Source: Platerodrilus igneus
Taxonomy: Eukaryota; Arthropoda; Insecta; Coleoptera; Lycidae
DNA length: 64,000 nt
NCBI GenBank assembly: GCA_036346225.1
Contig: JARFIW010000170.1
Coordinates: 8,990,501-9,054,500 of the forward strand
Reading direction: 5' to 3'
Of this stretch, positions 48,097-59,241 are shown piece by piece. The notes beneath the pieces are model-generated. The model did no database searches. It was given only the letters and a program-made list of their open reading frames with translations, and was not told where the DNA came from. Made by a program: the position numbers and the translations under genes. The stretch's first letter is position 1. Each line of letters opens with the position of its first letter.

Positions 48097-50210
48097 TTGA
48101 TTTTGGAGTTGGAGAAAATAACGCACACTGTTTCTGTACTCCACTTTTTTAATTGCGGCAATAACAATTTCTGTTCCTCCATCTATTTGCTACACTATAT
48201 GGCACTTCGAAATATGCACACACCTTCCTGCGCTAGAAATTCATCCATTTGTTCTACCTCTTTCTGTGTGAAGGTTGTCCTTTCCATTTTTTTTTCCGAA
48301 ATCCACAGAAAACCGTAACCCTTTAGTTTTGAAAGAAAGTTAACATTATATGGTACAATACCATTAGTTGTAAATGTTGCAATATGCTATTCTATAGGCA
48401 GGCAAATAAAATCAATTCCGTTAAGAGGAACTAACATATATCCTTCTTTTGTAACCTCTTCCTTTGCATCGTACATCTTAGTAAAACGAGTTTTGTAAAA
48501 ACCCGTTATAAAATGTTCATCTCATTATGCCCATTCTTCTCTGAAAGAACTCCGATATAGGAATACGTTCCTCGGTTATTAACTGTAAATGAAGAAAATT
48601 TGTATACGTCGGATGTGTCCAATCGGATGTGTCCAAGTTTTTCCAATGGGTTTTATTGATTTATTAACCTCTCCTTTTTCTGCTAGATGTTTATACTGCT
48701 CCTTTAATGCGACAGTCTTTTCCTAGTACTCTATCTTTCTCCCCTTTAAATTCACTTTCTTCAATTCTAGTTTTCCTCTTAATCGATAGTACATAAGTCG
48801 ATAATGGTTCCATTTCTTTTACGGTGTACGATAAAAGTTTGTTGCATGTATTGGTTCACTTTCTTAAAACTTGTGGAGAAACAATACTTGCAGCGATCAG
48901 TCCTAAATCGCCATGTTTACATTTTCGTGGATTGTAAAGAATGATGTTCCAGACTTGGAGAAATACGTATCTCCGACTTTAACCTAACATTTCTGTGTAA
49001 TTAATACGCCATTCTTGTTTGATCCATCTTCTATAACTTCTACGTAGTTAATTTATTGTTTTGCTTTTATTCTTAATATTGTTTGGTAATTTTAGCTGTA
49101 ATCCGTCAGGTTTTCCTGGATTACTGTTTCCGTAATGAACGTACTGTACAATGTTATTAAGTACAAGACAGCAACTGTTTTGCAGATTTTTGATTAGCTG
49201 TTTTTCCCACAATCGAGACCGAATATATTGGTGCATTTCAGTATAATTTGCTGTCTCCAACAAAATCAAACAATCAGTTAGTGGATTATATACATGATCT
49301 ACCCCCTAGCGATTTCCAACCGTGTAATTATATATTGTTGCCTTCAATCTCGTGACACCGTGTTCTTTAGCCAGAGTAGATGAGCATCCGGACAGTTGTT
49401 AAAAACCGACTATATGATTTTCTATCTATTTCCTAATGCCTGGACTGGTTACTTGGCGTATAAACACGTTATATATTTTAACGCAACTATTGGAATTTAC
49501 CCACGTTAAACAGTTGTTTTATCATCCAAAATTATATTATCGAGGTCTTATGTTCTCCACGGCAGGTAAAATTAAAATTATTCGTTAAGTATCCGCCTAG
49601 TTAAATACCCACTAAAATCTTAAGTTATATCCGGATATAGTAAATATTATTTTTCTTTTTCGAGCTGATCCAATATATCCGGCAGTTCTTCCAATAAAAT
49701 CTCAAACTTAACATCTGCTAATTCCATTTTGTATAGAATGTATGGTAGATTAGAGTCTTGTGTATACTTTTTAGACCTTCTTTCTCAATAGTATATTTTA
49801 CTCCTCGCACTATTTAGTTTTCGCTTTGTAGAAAGAATAGAAGTTTAGCTTTTACGCCATGTCTAACAGATACAAATTTTTAAAACTTCTTCCGTAGGTA
49901 GCTGTTAGAGAGTCACTATTTCCTTCTGAACAAAATATTTACCCTTATTCTTTAATTATACAGTGCAATCCATAATGTCGCCAATTTTAACTAGCATTAT
50001 ATTATCGCAGAAAGGTTCTATAGTTGAATTAGGTAAGTCGTGACCCCTTAAGAGTTTGTCTTCTTTGGTATACTTAATGTTATTAATGCCGGTGATTAAG
50101 TTTTTATTGCACACATTTTTTAACAACAGCCACAATCCAAACCTCTCATTTGATGGTTTTATTTTACTACCAAGAAAGTGTTGGATACCAAACACTTTAG
50201 AAAACTTCAT
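48097..50210 (-). pseudogene. Left-arm gene remnants (outward-reading)
   Basis: Starting from ATG 50210, MKFSKVFGIQHFLGSKIKPS runs 84 codons to 49956; after frame breaks come LADVKFEILLEELPDILDQL (near 49690), YMLVPLNGIDFICLP (near 48410) and MERTTFTQKEVEQMDEFLA (near 48270). The same sequence of motifs occurs in the right arm, so a multi-kilobase gene or gene pair once ran outward from the centre. I do not recognise the protein; the Polinton context makes a virus-like structural or accessory protein possible. Confidence 0.5.
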
Positions 50211-50262
50211 GTTGACTGTTTCAACTACCGTCGAATACTAAAGCACAAAGGAAAGATGCGTT

Positions 50263-50270
50263 CTTATATA
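50263..50270 (-). promoter_or_regulatory. TATA box of the left-arm gene
   Basis: On the minus strand GGGGTATATAAGAACGC precedes ATG 50210 by about 55 bases, so transcription would start near 50235. The right arm has a decayed counterpart, TGTATATGCG, near 50785. Confidence 0.5.
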
Positions 50271-50335
50271 CCCCATAGTGTGAAGGCCGAACGAACGAAG
50301 TTATCTACTGGGTGGTGAAACGCCCAGGACGCCGA

Positions 50336-50515
50336 CCTAACCTAAAAGTTTTACTTCGAACAATATCGAACTAACGTAATCTAACCGGGGAATGTTGGCC
50401 TAACCTAACCTAACCTAGAAATGTCGGGTTAACCTAACCTAATTGGGAAATCTTGAGCTAACCTAACGTAACCGGGAAATGTTGGGTTAACCTAATGTGA
50501 ATAGTGTGTTGCCTA
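50336..50515. repeat. CCTAA-rich minisatellite at the palindrome centre
   Basis: Degenerate ~37-bp units of GGGAAATGTTGGGTTAACC plus CTAACC runs, including four uninterrupted CCTAA repeats near 50400. It is followed by a GC-rich segment (50540-50620) unlike the rest of the window. Confidence 0.7.
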
Positions 50516-50829
50516 ACCTACACGACCCAAGATGACATGGCGTAAGCGCACCGGGCCGCAGCTGCACGCCGGGCCGCACTTCTGGCCGCGCCTGGTCGAA
50601 CTCCTGTCGGTCGCTGACTGTGTTTGACGGCGATCTCGACAACTTTCGGTTGATTCTAAAAAGTACGTGTGCCGTAGCTTTTCCACATGCGCTGCGCTTT
50701 TAGAATTTCTTATCATTTTAACCCCCCTACCTAGTAGATAATTTCGTTCGGGTGTTTCAATAACTTTCGGTTCTCACTCTATGATGTATATGCGAGGGCA
50801 TCTTTGCTTCTACTTTAGTATTCGACGGT

Positions 50830-52465
50830 AGTTAAAACAGTCAACATTAACTCTTCTAAAGTGGTTAGTATCCAACAAATGAGAGGTTTGGATTGTAGCT
50901 GCTGTTAAAAAATTTGTGCAATAATAACTTAATCGTCGACATTTAAAACATTAGCTATACCAAAAAAGAAAATCCCTTAAATGTACACGACTCACCCAAT
51001 CCAATTACAGAATCTATCTTCGACAATACAATGCTAGTTAAAAATGGGAAACATTATGGATTGCATCGTGCAATTATAGAATAAGGGTAAATTTTTTGCT
51101 AAGAAGGAAATAAGTGGCTCTTTTAACAGCTACCTACGGGAGAAGTTTTCGAAATTTGTATCTGTTAGACATGGCGTAAAAGCTGAACTTCTATTTTTAC
51201 TACAAAGCGAAAACAAAATGGCGCAAGGAGGAAATTTACAATTGGAAAAGAATATCTAGAAGGTATACACAAGAAATACTCAAATCCACTATGCATGCCG
51301 TACAACATGAAATTAGCACATGTTAAATTAGAGATTTTGTTGGACAAACTGTTGGACATAATGATTTAGCTTGAAAAAGAAGAATACTGTATACTAGATC
51401 TGGATATAATTCAAGACGAAAATGATCGAATACTAATGGAATAATTTAAATTTTGCCTGCCAAGGGGAATGTACAGAACACGATAATAATTTTGGATAAT
51501 GATAAAACAGTTGGCAGAAGCTGCTTAGTGTGGGAAAATTCTAATAGACGCATTAAGGAATATAACAAGTTTATATGCCAAGTACCTAGTTCAGGAAATC
51601 GTATGATTTTATCAACTGTCCGGATGCTCATCTACTCTGACTAACAAACACAGTATCACGAGACTGGAGGCAACAATATATAATTACACGGATGGAAATT
51701 GCTCCGTGGTAGATCATGTATATAAACCACTAAATCATTGTTTAATTTTTTTAGGAAAAAGCTAATTATACTTAGGAAACACATCAATACATTCGGTATC
51801 GATTGCAAAAGTATGAAAAAGCTAACCAAAAATCTGCAAAACAGTTGCCGTCCTCTACTTAATAACATTCTGCAGTAAGTTTATTGGGAAAACGGTAATA
51901 CAAAAAAACTGAACGGATTACAGCTAGAGTTGTCAAGCAATATTAAGAACAGAAGCCAAATAATAAATTATGTAATTTCTGTATTCAGCTCTAACTGCTT
52001 ACCAAATAACTACGTAGAAGTTATAAAGGATGGATTAAACAAAAATCGCGTAGTAATTACACAGAGAGGTTACGTTAAAGCTGGATACACGCATTTCTCC
52101 AAGTCTAGAACATTATTCTCGACAATTCCATTGGAGATCTAGAAGTGATCGATACAAGTAATGTTTCTCCGCAAGTTTTAAGAAAGTGAACCGATACATG
52201 CAACAAACTTTTACTGTACACCGTAAAATAAATAGAACATATGTCGGCTATTTATGTACTATCGATTAAGAGGAAAAAACTAGAAGTAGAGGGCTTAATA
52301 TTTTTTCGAATGTCTGAAAAAACATGGAGTGCATCCTTTACACAGAAAGAGCTAGAACAAATGGACGAAATTCTAATGCAGAAAGTAAGATTGTGTACAA
52401 AGTGCCGAAGACTGGAGCAAATAGATGAACGAACAGAATTTGTTATTGCTGCAATTAAAAAATAG
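50830..52465 (+). pseudogene. Right-arm gene remnants (outward-reading)
   Basis: A mirror copy of the left-arm genes: the start corresponding to ATG 50210 has lost its ATG and some codons; the homologues of the inner motifs are MKLAHVKLEILLDKLLDIM near 51307 and MSEKTWSASFTQKELEQMDE at 52310-52465. Stops and indels differ from the left arm, so each arm has decayed independently. Confidence 0.5.
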
Positions 52466-53116
52466 GGCACTAAAATAGTGTGCGTTATATTCTCCAATTA
52501 GAAAATCAAAACGCGCTGTACGTATCCAATTATTGGTTACAAACGGAACCACAAGAAGAAAATATAGATATAAATCATAAAAAAAATTATATTAGATAAG
52601 TTAAAAACAACTCCGTATAAAAATAAAGAAATGATTGTTTTATATTATGTATTTTATATCTAAACAAAACTAAAATTAAAAATTGCTTGTTAATTATAGG
52701 GTTTCCCTCAACAGTCAAAGAGGTATACCTAAACGATGATCTTAAAAGGTAGATGAAACATCGTAGTTGGAAGTAGAGAAATGTCCAATTATTACCTATA
52801 TATGAATGCAAAAGTCATGCGAAGTCGATTCGTGCCGAGAGGTATCTCAAAAATTGTAGGGTCGTGGTTACGGACCTCTTAGGGGTGGAAAGTAAAAAAA
52901 ATTATTTAAAAACTGTAGAGCTTACCTAGCTAGTCTGGAATCGTGGAGAGCAGAGCTACACAAGAAAGATCCACCTTGTGTAGCCTTCATCTCCTTATGA
53001 AAATTTCTATAGTTGGTTATAGATTTGCAAAATGAACCTTACACCTCCTTATGGAGATTTACATGTAAAAATGGTCGATTTTGCGCTAGAAGGAAGGTAG
53101 CATATCTATTAATATC

Positions 53117-53235
53117 CTACTTCCAGTGTCTGGCAAGAATTAAAACAGATTTTAATCTTGTCTATCAAAGAACTATTGGACGCTGGAGCTGGTGAGAAAA
53201 AATTAAACCGCGCTATTATCGTACCTTTGGCTTTC
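53117..53235 (+). repeat. Satellite fragment right of the palindrome
   Basis: CCAGTGTCTGGCAAGAATTAAAACAG and CTTGTCTAT resemble the unit start at 46955 (GTGTCCGGTAGAAGTCAAAACAG), same orientation. AACCGCGCTATTATCG matches AACACACTATTATCA of the second unit. It shows that the palindromic element landed inside this satellite. Confidence 0.5.
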
Positions 53236-56111
53236 CAAAAGTATGTTCTGCATTCTAGGGCAAATGTGACTATGAAATCTACATATTATCGATTTTGACA
53301 TCAGTATTTGTTTCCAATTCAAATCTGAAAAGGGGTTACATGATGATAATGATATTAGCATGAATATAAACGAGTATCAAAACTATTCATCGAAGATATA
53401 AATAATGTTAAAAAAGAAATCTCTTGCAAAAGCAAGATAACAAATTTCCAGTTTTTCTACTGTAATATATTGCAAAACTGTCAAACTTTTATACCACCTT
53501 ATCTGTCCAAAATTTTCATTACATTTTGACATAATGAAAATATAAAACGAATAAACGCGGTATAATGAACGGGTGTATGTACTAGTAATTACTTCCCAGC
53601 TGCTTGTAAGAAGTAAATTTACATAGAGTTTAGGGTAGCTTTAAACATTAGTTACAGGAAAACACTACGCGCATTTGTTTAGGACAAACAGGGGTTTGAA
53701 ACCATAACCCTAACCACAAATTAACCGCGAATTTAATTCACCGAGTTCACCTACCATTAACCCCTTCCCTTAGGGGAACCACAAGAAATATATATTAAAT
53801 AACGAAATTAATTTCAAGTTTTACTGTAAAAATCAAAAACACGCACATCTTAAGTGTAACGAAGTAATAAGAACAACAGGCGCGCTCCTGATTATTTTAA
53901 TGAATAAATAATTTTCAAAAGACAAATTACCAACACAAACGACGACAAGCTTTTGTACATTTCTGATAAAAATCGGTCTTCTCTGTACCTCGTAAACTGT
54001 CCTTTTCAGAAAATTGTAGAGGAAGAGACTGAAAGATTACTTTATATGATACCGCTGAGGCCAGGAAATTACAGGCTCCTGAATAAAACAAACTTTACCT
54101 CTGTTCTTATAATAGATTTTGATACTTCGTGTGTTGTTTGGGCTTTATGTTTTCATTCCTTTGAATCTTACTGATTGTTATGCATTGAAATCCTTTCGCT
54201 TGCGAAACATAAATCAAGTAAATCACAAAACGTGTTCCACGTTCCTTGGGATTATAATGAACTATTGACAGCTGAGTCGTCGCAGCTGCACACTGTATGT
54301 AGGAAAATTTCATTAATTCTAAAGCTGCCTCTTCAAAATTCGGCGAATACATAAGAATTCACAAAGGTAAACTTTCTTCCGTATAGATTGAGAGAATATT
54401 GGAGTCTCAAAAATAAGTTTGCATTAAATACATCTCCATTCATGCAAAATGTCTCGCTAAAGTAGTTATATTTACATAATAACGCGTAAAATACATGGAG
54501 TCTGATGGCTATACCCAATCAAACCTCCACGTGGTGGACCTTGGAAACTTTTGGCGAACCATCAAAGATTTGATAACCGTCCTAAGAAAAGCCGGGTTCA
54601 CGCAGGGTATATCTTTGAGAACATGACGCAGCAATAAATTTATACTTGCGTTTGGATATCATCAGACATGATTTCGACATGTAGAGTGCGTTATGTTGAG
54701 ATAACAAATATTCAATATGAGCTTCTTAAATCAAGTTTTTACCCGGTTCTAGTCGACCAATTAGGCCCAAACAAAAACTTTTTGCAGGATCCACCCGAGG
54801 TCTATCTCAACCCGTTAACTGACTTCGGTATTTATAGAAGATATTCAATAAAAATTCATGAAAACCGAAAATGCTAAATATCTTTCGATCGGGAGACCTT
54901 GTAAGATCACTAATTAATACTTCCAGCAAGAAGTTTTCACGTTTATTCATTAGCGAGATATTTAAATTTATTAGAGTTTTTAAGTTCAGAAAATAACCGG
55001 TGATCTATAGCACAAAACACAATTTAAAAAATATCGTGGGTAGATGTAGATCATAGGGCCTCATTTGGCTACACAACGATTTTATTTTAATAATTATCGT
55101 AGGGAACGTTTACTTGTAAAATTAAGTAGGTTATGGCGTATTATATAAGTGCAGTTTTAAGTTCACAACCTGGTCGGGACTCTTGGACATAGTTTTATTA
55201 TGTTTATTATGTATTTTATGGAAACGTAAGATGTTTCCCACATTTCTAATATGTAAGTTGTCTTCAAACAATCAAACTGCATAACAAGGAAGGGTGGTGG
55301 CTTAGACAAGTGAACAAGCCAGCACCCATAATGACAGGCTACACCGAGCTACCGTATCGAAAAAACGAGTGGCAAGTAGTGCGTTATAATGCAGTGAAGA
55401 TACCTGTGTAATCCTTTGCTTTCCTAATTTACCTATAATATCTATTTGTTCCGTTTTAATGTTGTAGGTCAACAACGAACTACACTGCAATTGAATGTAG
55501 AGAGACCGCTAAAACTCATACGCCAGAACATAAGTAGTTAGAGGAACTCCGTTCAACAATGGCCATATTGCGGTATTCAGTAATTAGCTCTACCTTAACT
55601 AACTAAATTAATAAAGGTAAGCTTGGACTTATTCATTGGTTGGGAATCTCAAACTCATCGTGAAAACGACAGACAGGAAAAACAAAACATGCACAGTCCT
55701 ACACCGTTTCGCCTACAGAAAGAATAAACACAACAACGATAAAACTAAAGATTATAAAGATTCCACGTAAGAGAATTTTCTACATTAGAATTGAACTATT
55801 GAGAAGTGAACACGCAAGTGAAATTCTGATCAGTTTCGATCTGTAAAAACTTCTAAAGAAATTAAATAAGAAACCAATATTAATTCGGAATTGATGAAAA
55901 TAGACATTTTGCAACCTGTGAGATTTAGAAAGTTTATTTTACCATGTTGGCTTTTTCGGTTAGATCCATCATCAAACGATAAAAAATTATCGGCAGGTAA
56001 TCAGTGTATGTTTTCTTCTTTGTACCGAGAAAATTGCTCCACTAAGAGCAAATGATTTCTTAATTATAAAGAAAAGTTACTCACAAACAAACTGACCGTG
56101 TTCACCTCGTT
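53236..56111. other. No recognised gene; one possible exon
   Basis: The frame at 53953-54174 (SSLYLVNCPFQKIVEEETER ... PGNYRLLNKTNFTSVLIIDF) looks protein-like and could be a host exon fragment, but the family is not clear. The ORF at 54668-54877 and the rest of this stretch show no domain. Confidence 0.3.
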
Positions 56112-56632
56112 CCATTCTGTGATTTACGGAATTAATATGAAAAAACCAGAAACGTGTATTTGGTTATAAAAGATTGTAAAAGGTGCTGACGGCACCTTCA
56201 TAGATCTGCAAGCGAAATGTGAAAAATTATGGAGAAGAAACTCGAAAATAAAAAACAAAGTTTCATTAGATGAAGTTTCACCAGGGTAATAGAGGTAATC
56301 ATCGGCTGTATTATACAATGATCCTATAGCACTCCTAAAAATTCTTAAGTAAGGATAAATTGTGTATGATCCATTCTGTGATTTACGGAATTGATAAAAA
56401 AAAGCAGAATCGTGTATTTAGTAATAAAAGATTGTGAAAGGTACTGACGACATTTCCACAGATCTGCAAGCGAAATGTGAAAAATTACGGAAAAGAAACG
56501 CGAAGATAAAATACCAGGTTTCATTAGATAAAGTTTTACCAGGGCAATGTAAGTACTGTTCAGATGATTATAATATCCCTATAGCACTTCTAAAAAAATT
56601 CATAAGTAAGGATGAATTGTGTACAATCAACC
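56112..56632 (+). repeat. ~260-bp tandem duplication
   Basis: 56112-56369 and 56372-56632 are two direct copies. Shared phrases include CCATTCTGTGATTTACGGAA, GATCTGCAAGCGAAATGTG and TTTCATTAGAT. Divergence is moderate. Copy 2 retains a longer open frame. Confidence 0.85.
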
Positions 56633-56700
56633 GTTTAGATTGTAACGAAGTATATCTTGCAGCAACAGTTCATTTGATTACGCAAACCTTACTCGTATCT
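56434..56700 (+). CDS. Unrecognised Lys-rich ORF in the second duplicate
   Basis: Frame reading DISTDLQAKCEKLRKRNAKI then LPGQCKYCSDDYNIPIALLK and FISKDELCTINRLDCNEVYL. The first copy has the homologous residues with frame breaks. The Cys pattern CKYC is suggestive but incomplete. The frame runs on into antisense RTE-like sequence after about 56718, so only the first ~90 codons are considered. No family is recognised. Confidence 0.3.
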
Positions 56701-56717
56701 TCATTAGATTTTCGATA

Positions 56718-57766
56718 TAGAACTGGTTGGACACCTACCTCCACTGTTTCCTATTCTGAACTAACTATTTCCCTAAAAATTCAAAATCCTACATCTTTCA
56801 CTATCTGTGTGCAATGGTTTAATCTAGGTCTACATCAACCTTTCTTTTTCTGTTCTATGCCTCTAATATATCTCGTACTATGCCCACATGCCCCAGAATG
56901 TGAACTATCATCCTAGCTCTCCTACTTTTTACTGCTTTCCTCTGTCATTTCTAGTACCTCCTTGTTCCTAACTTTGTCTGTCCACGATGTCTTCATCATA
57001 CGTCTGTGTCACCACATTTCAACGGCTTCTACCTTTTTCCTGTCCGCTTCTCCTACTATCCACGTTTCACAGCCGCACAGTGCTGTGATGCACACGTATG
57101 CTTCTAGCAATCTTTCACTTGTTTCCATGTTTATTGTGTTCGAACATAATAGTTGCTTTTTCTGTCAAATGCAGCACGACTTTGTGTTAATCTTTGCTTT
57201 ATATCTTCTGCACTTTTCACATTTTGCTTTATTCGGTTTCCAAATAGCAAACATTCTTAACCTCTTGTAACTTTTCGATTCCTATTTGTATTATTCCTTG
57301 CTAGATGCTAATATAGCTACATCATCTGTATATCTAAGAATGTCAATCGTTTGCTCCTTTATAATTCCAAATGTCTTTCTGCATTTGAGAGTATTCTTTG
57401 CCTCTTCGATATATAGGTCAAAAATTAACGGGGATAGCGCACATTACTGCCTCACTCCTCTTCCTATATTTACTTCTCTACCTTTCTGCTCTAATTCTAT
57501 TACCGCCGTTTGCTCTGCATATCTCTATAACTCGTTTCCATTTTTTTGAGTATTTTGAACATTTTTTCCCATTTGTCACAATCGAATGCTTTTTCCACAT
57601 CTACAAACCCTATATGCACGCTTTCTCTTTTTCCCATTATTTTTTCTATTCTTAAAGTTAAAATAGCCTCTCGTATTTCCCTGTTTCTTCTAAATCCAAA
57701 TTGATGTTCTTCTAGTATTTTTTCATCCGTCTTTGTACAATTCTAGTTCATGTTTATGGCATGTGT
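56718..57766 (-). pseudogene. RTE-like retrotransposon, RT and 3' part
   Basis: Minus strand. Reverse-transcriptase motifs in order: EHQFGFRRNREIREAILTLR, VHIGFVDVEKAFD (first Asp), then VNIGRGVRQ and CALSPLIFDLYIEE, then ILRYTDDVAILASS, where YADD has become YTDD. The C-terminal tail CGCETWIVGEADRKK and MMKTSWTDKVRNKEVLEM follows, as in the 15-19 kb fragments. Several stops. The upstream part continues at 60742, beyond the inserted LTR. Confidence 0.85.
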
Positions 57767-58554
57767 TGTTACATGTCAAAATTTGGCAGTGTACATTGTT
57801 AAATATGTAAATAAATTCCCGCGATTATTTATAAATAAACTGGTCAATTTCCGTCATCCCCGAGTCGCGCCTGCGCGGAGTGAATGGCGCAAGTGCGCGC
57901 GGTGTGATGAGACGTCATTAAACGACAAGACCTGAAGCTACCGGTGTGGCGTGTCTTGTTACGTGCCAAATTGGCACTAAACATTCCTGAGCTTAATTTT
58001 GATGTGCGGAAGTTTTCGCGCCTTAAAATTCAAAAGACTTGGCGTGTATTTCCGTCACGTCAGAGTGCGTTTGCGCCAGATCGCGCGACGCGAGTGACTG
58101 GAGAACAAGAGTGGGGAAGTATTTCCGGAGAACTCTGTAATGTGGCTGTTTTGCCTGAGACTTCCAGAGGAATGGTTGGGGTTTTGGTAACGTATCTTTA
58201 CCTTTTATTTATGTAGATCCTTGCCTTTGTTTATCTTTGTTTGTCGCCCCTTATACCTGTTTCCTTATTCGCTTCCTACATAGGCAGAAGGTAATTTGTA
58301 AGCAGCCTGCTCGAACAGTAGTCCACGACCCTAGACGAACGAGTCCTGGATCAACTGCGACCGCCGTAGCTGGTCGGAGCGCTTTGGAAGGACGCTAGGC
58401 GTACCCTCCGTTAATTATCTTAAAGGGGGCTCCAGCCATCCTGAAGGACGCTATCGCCATCCTTGGCGTACTTCGTGGGAAGCTGGACCTATTTATGTGA
58501 GTACCTTATTGTCTATACTGCATTTATTGCGTAATTGCGCAATTAAATTTGCTT

Positions 58555-58643
58555 ATTGTGTGACGTCATTGACATATGCGCGTTTAAATTTGTATATTGT
58601 GTGACGTCATTGACAGATGGGCGCGCCAAAATCTGTATAAAGA
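58555..58643 (+). promoter_or_regulatory. Tandem CRE sites and TATA box of the LTR
   Basis: Two 41-bp repeats each contain TTGTGTGACGTCATTGACA, with the palindrome TGACGTCA at 58561-58568 and 58602-58609. TATAAAG follows at 58636. A further GACGTCATT lies at 57913. This has the layout of a U3 enhancer plus core promoter responsive to CREB/ATF-type factors. Confidence 0.6.
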
Positions 58644-58987
58644 TTAGCGCTACCAACTGCCATTGTGTCTCGTATATCGAGTTCACGGGAAGATTATAGT
58701 CTGTCTTTTCTCTTTTTAGGATGTAGGTTTCTGTATCTTATCTTGCCTTATCGTTCCTTCTACCTGGTAATCCTTGTCGTCCCACCTACGAACGAGTACA
58801 GAGGATGGACGGATAAAATCTGACTCAGCAAATGGCGTGATGTGATCCACAACGAGATGGCCCTGGGATTTGGCGGTAAGGTGCGATTTAAGTAAGTACA
58901 TTGCTTTTATTTATATTGTAAATGTAAATTTGATCATTGTATCACTTTTAAACGTTAATAATCTATAGGAACACGGTGGCACGATTT

Positions 58988-59084
58988 AAATAAAATTAAA
59001 TAAAAACCCTTAACCACAAAAAATATTTAAATTACTAGATACGTATTTCGACCACTATGTGGTCATCATCAGTAGGAAACCTGT
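58988..59084 (-). repeat. Left Penelope terminal repeat (pLTR)
   Basis: 97 bp, reverse complement of 60537-60633 with no difference that I can see. It holds the hammerhead-like motif on the minus strand (about 59037-59083) and joins directly to the inverted RT fragment. Confidence 0.9.
59037..59083 (-). ncRNA. Hammerhead-ribozyme-like motif, left copy
   Basis: Same sequence and structure as the right copy at 60542-60589, read on the minus strand: core CTGATGA, hairpin GACCAC/GTGGTC, then GAAA and the palindrome TACGTA before TC. Confidence 0.65.
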
Positions 59085-59241
59085 GCCTTCATGTTGTTCG
59101 TACAACTTGTTGAATTGAAAACAGTTCTGGGACATGCAATGCGAAACAAGCTTGATATAGTCCTCAACTTTATCATCATCAATATCACTATCTATAAGAA
59201 CATCCTTTAAATATGTTAAAGTACGTGGTATTGGAACACTA
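59085..59241 (-). pseudogene. Inverted fragment of the Penelope RT
   Basis: On the minus strand this encodes IPRTLTYLKDVLIDSDIDDD then VEDYIKLVSHCMSQNCFQFN and KLYEQHEGT. In Penelope RTs this is the segment immediately before the GTAMGNSLSP motif, which here begins the plus-strand frame at 59242. So the two consecutive parts of one gene lie in opposite orientation. Confidence 0.8.

Larger units (their letters stand above)
47583..53110. mobile_element. Near-palindromic Polinton-like element with 6-bp TSD
   Basis: The left arm 47583-50319 matches the reverse complement of the right arm 50726-53110 almost throughout, around a ~400-bp unique centre. The termini are AGTAGATATGCTACC and GGTAGCATATCTATT, and AATATC stands on both outer sides (47577-47582 and 53111-53116). 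A 6-bp TSD, an AG start and long inverted repeats are the published signature of Polintons/Mavericks. Both arms carry copies of the same outward-reading gene remnants. Satellite resumes on both sides. Inverted duplication of one end of a larger element would explain the structure. Confidence 0.7.

Noticed and set aside
50336..50515. Telomere or internal telomeric array
   Set aside because: CCTAA runs are short and interrupted by other sequence, so this is a minisatellite, not a true TTAGG array.
53953..54174. Lipocalin-like exon
   Set aside because: VLIIDFDTSCVVWAL vaguely resembles a lipocalin strand, but there is no second motif and no splice context to support it.
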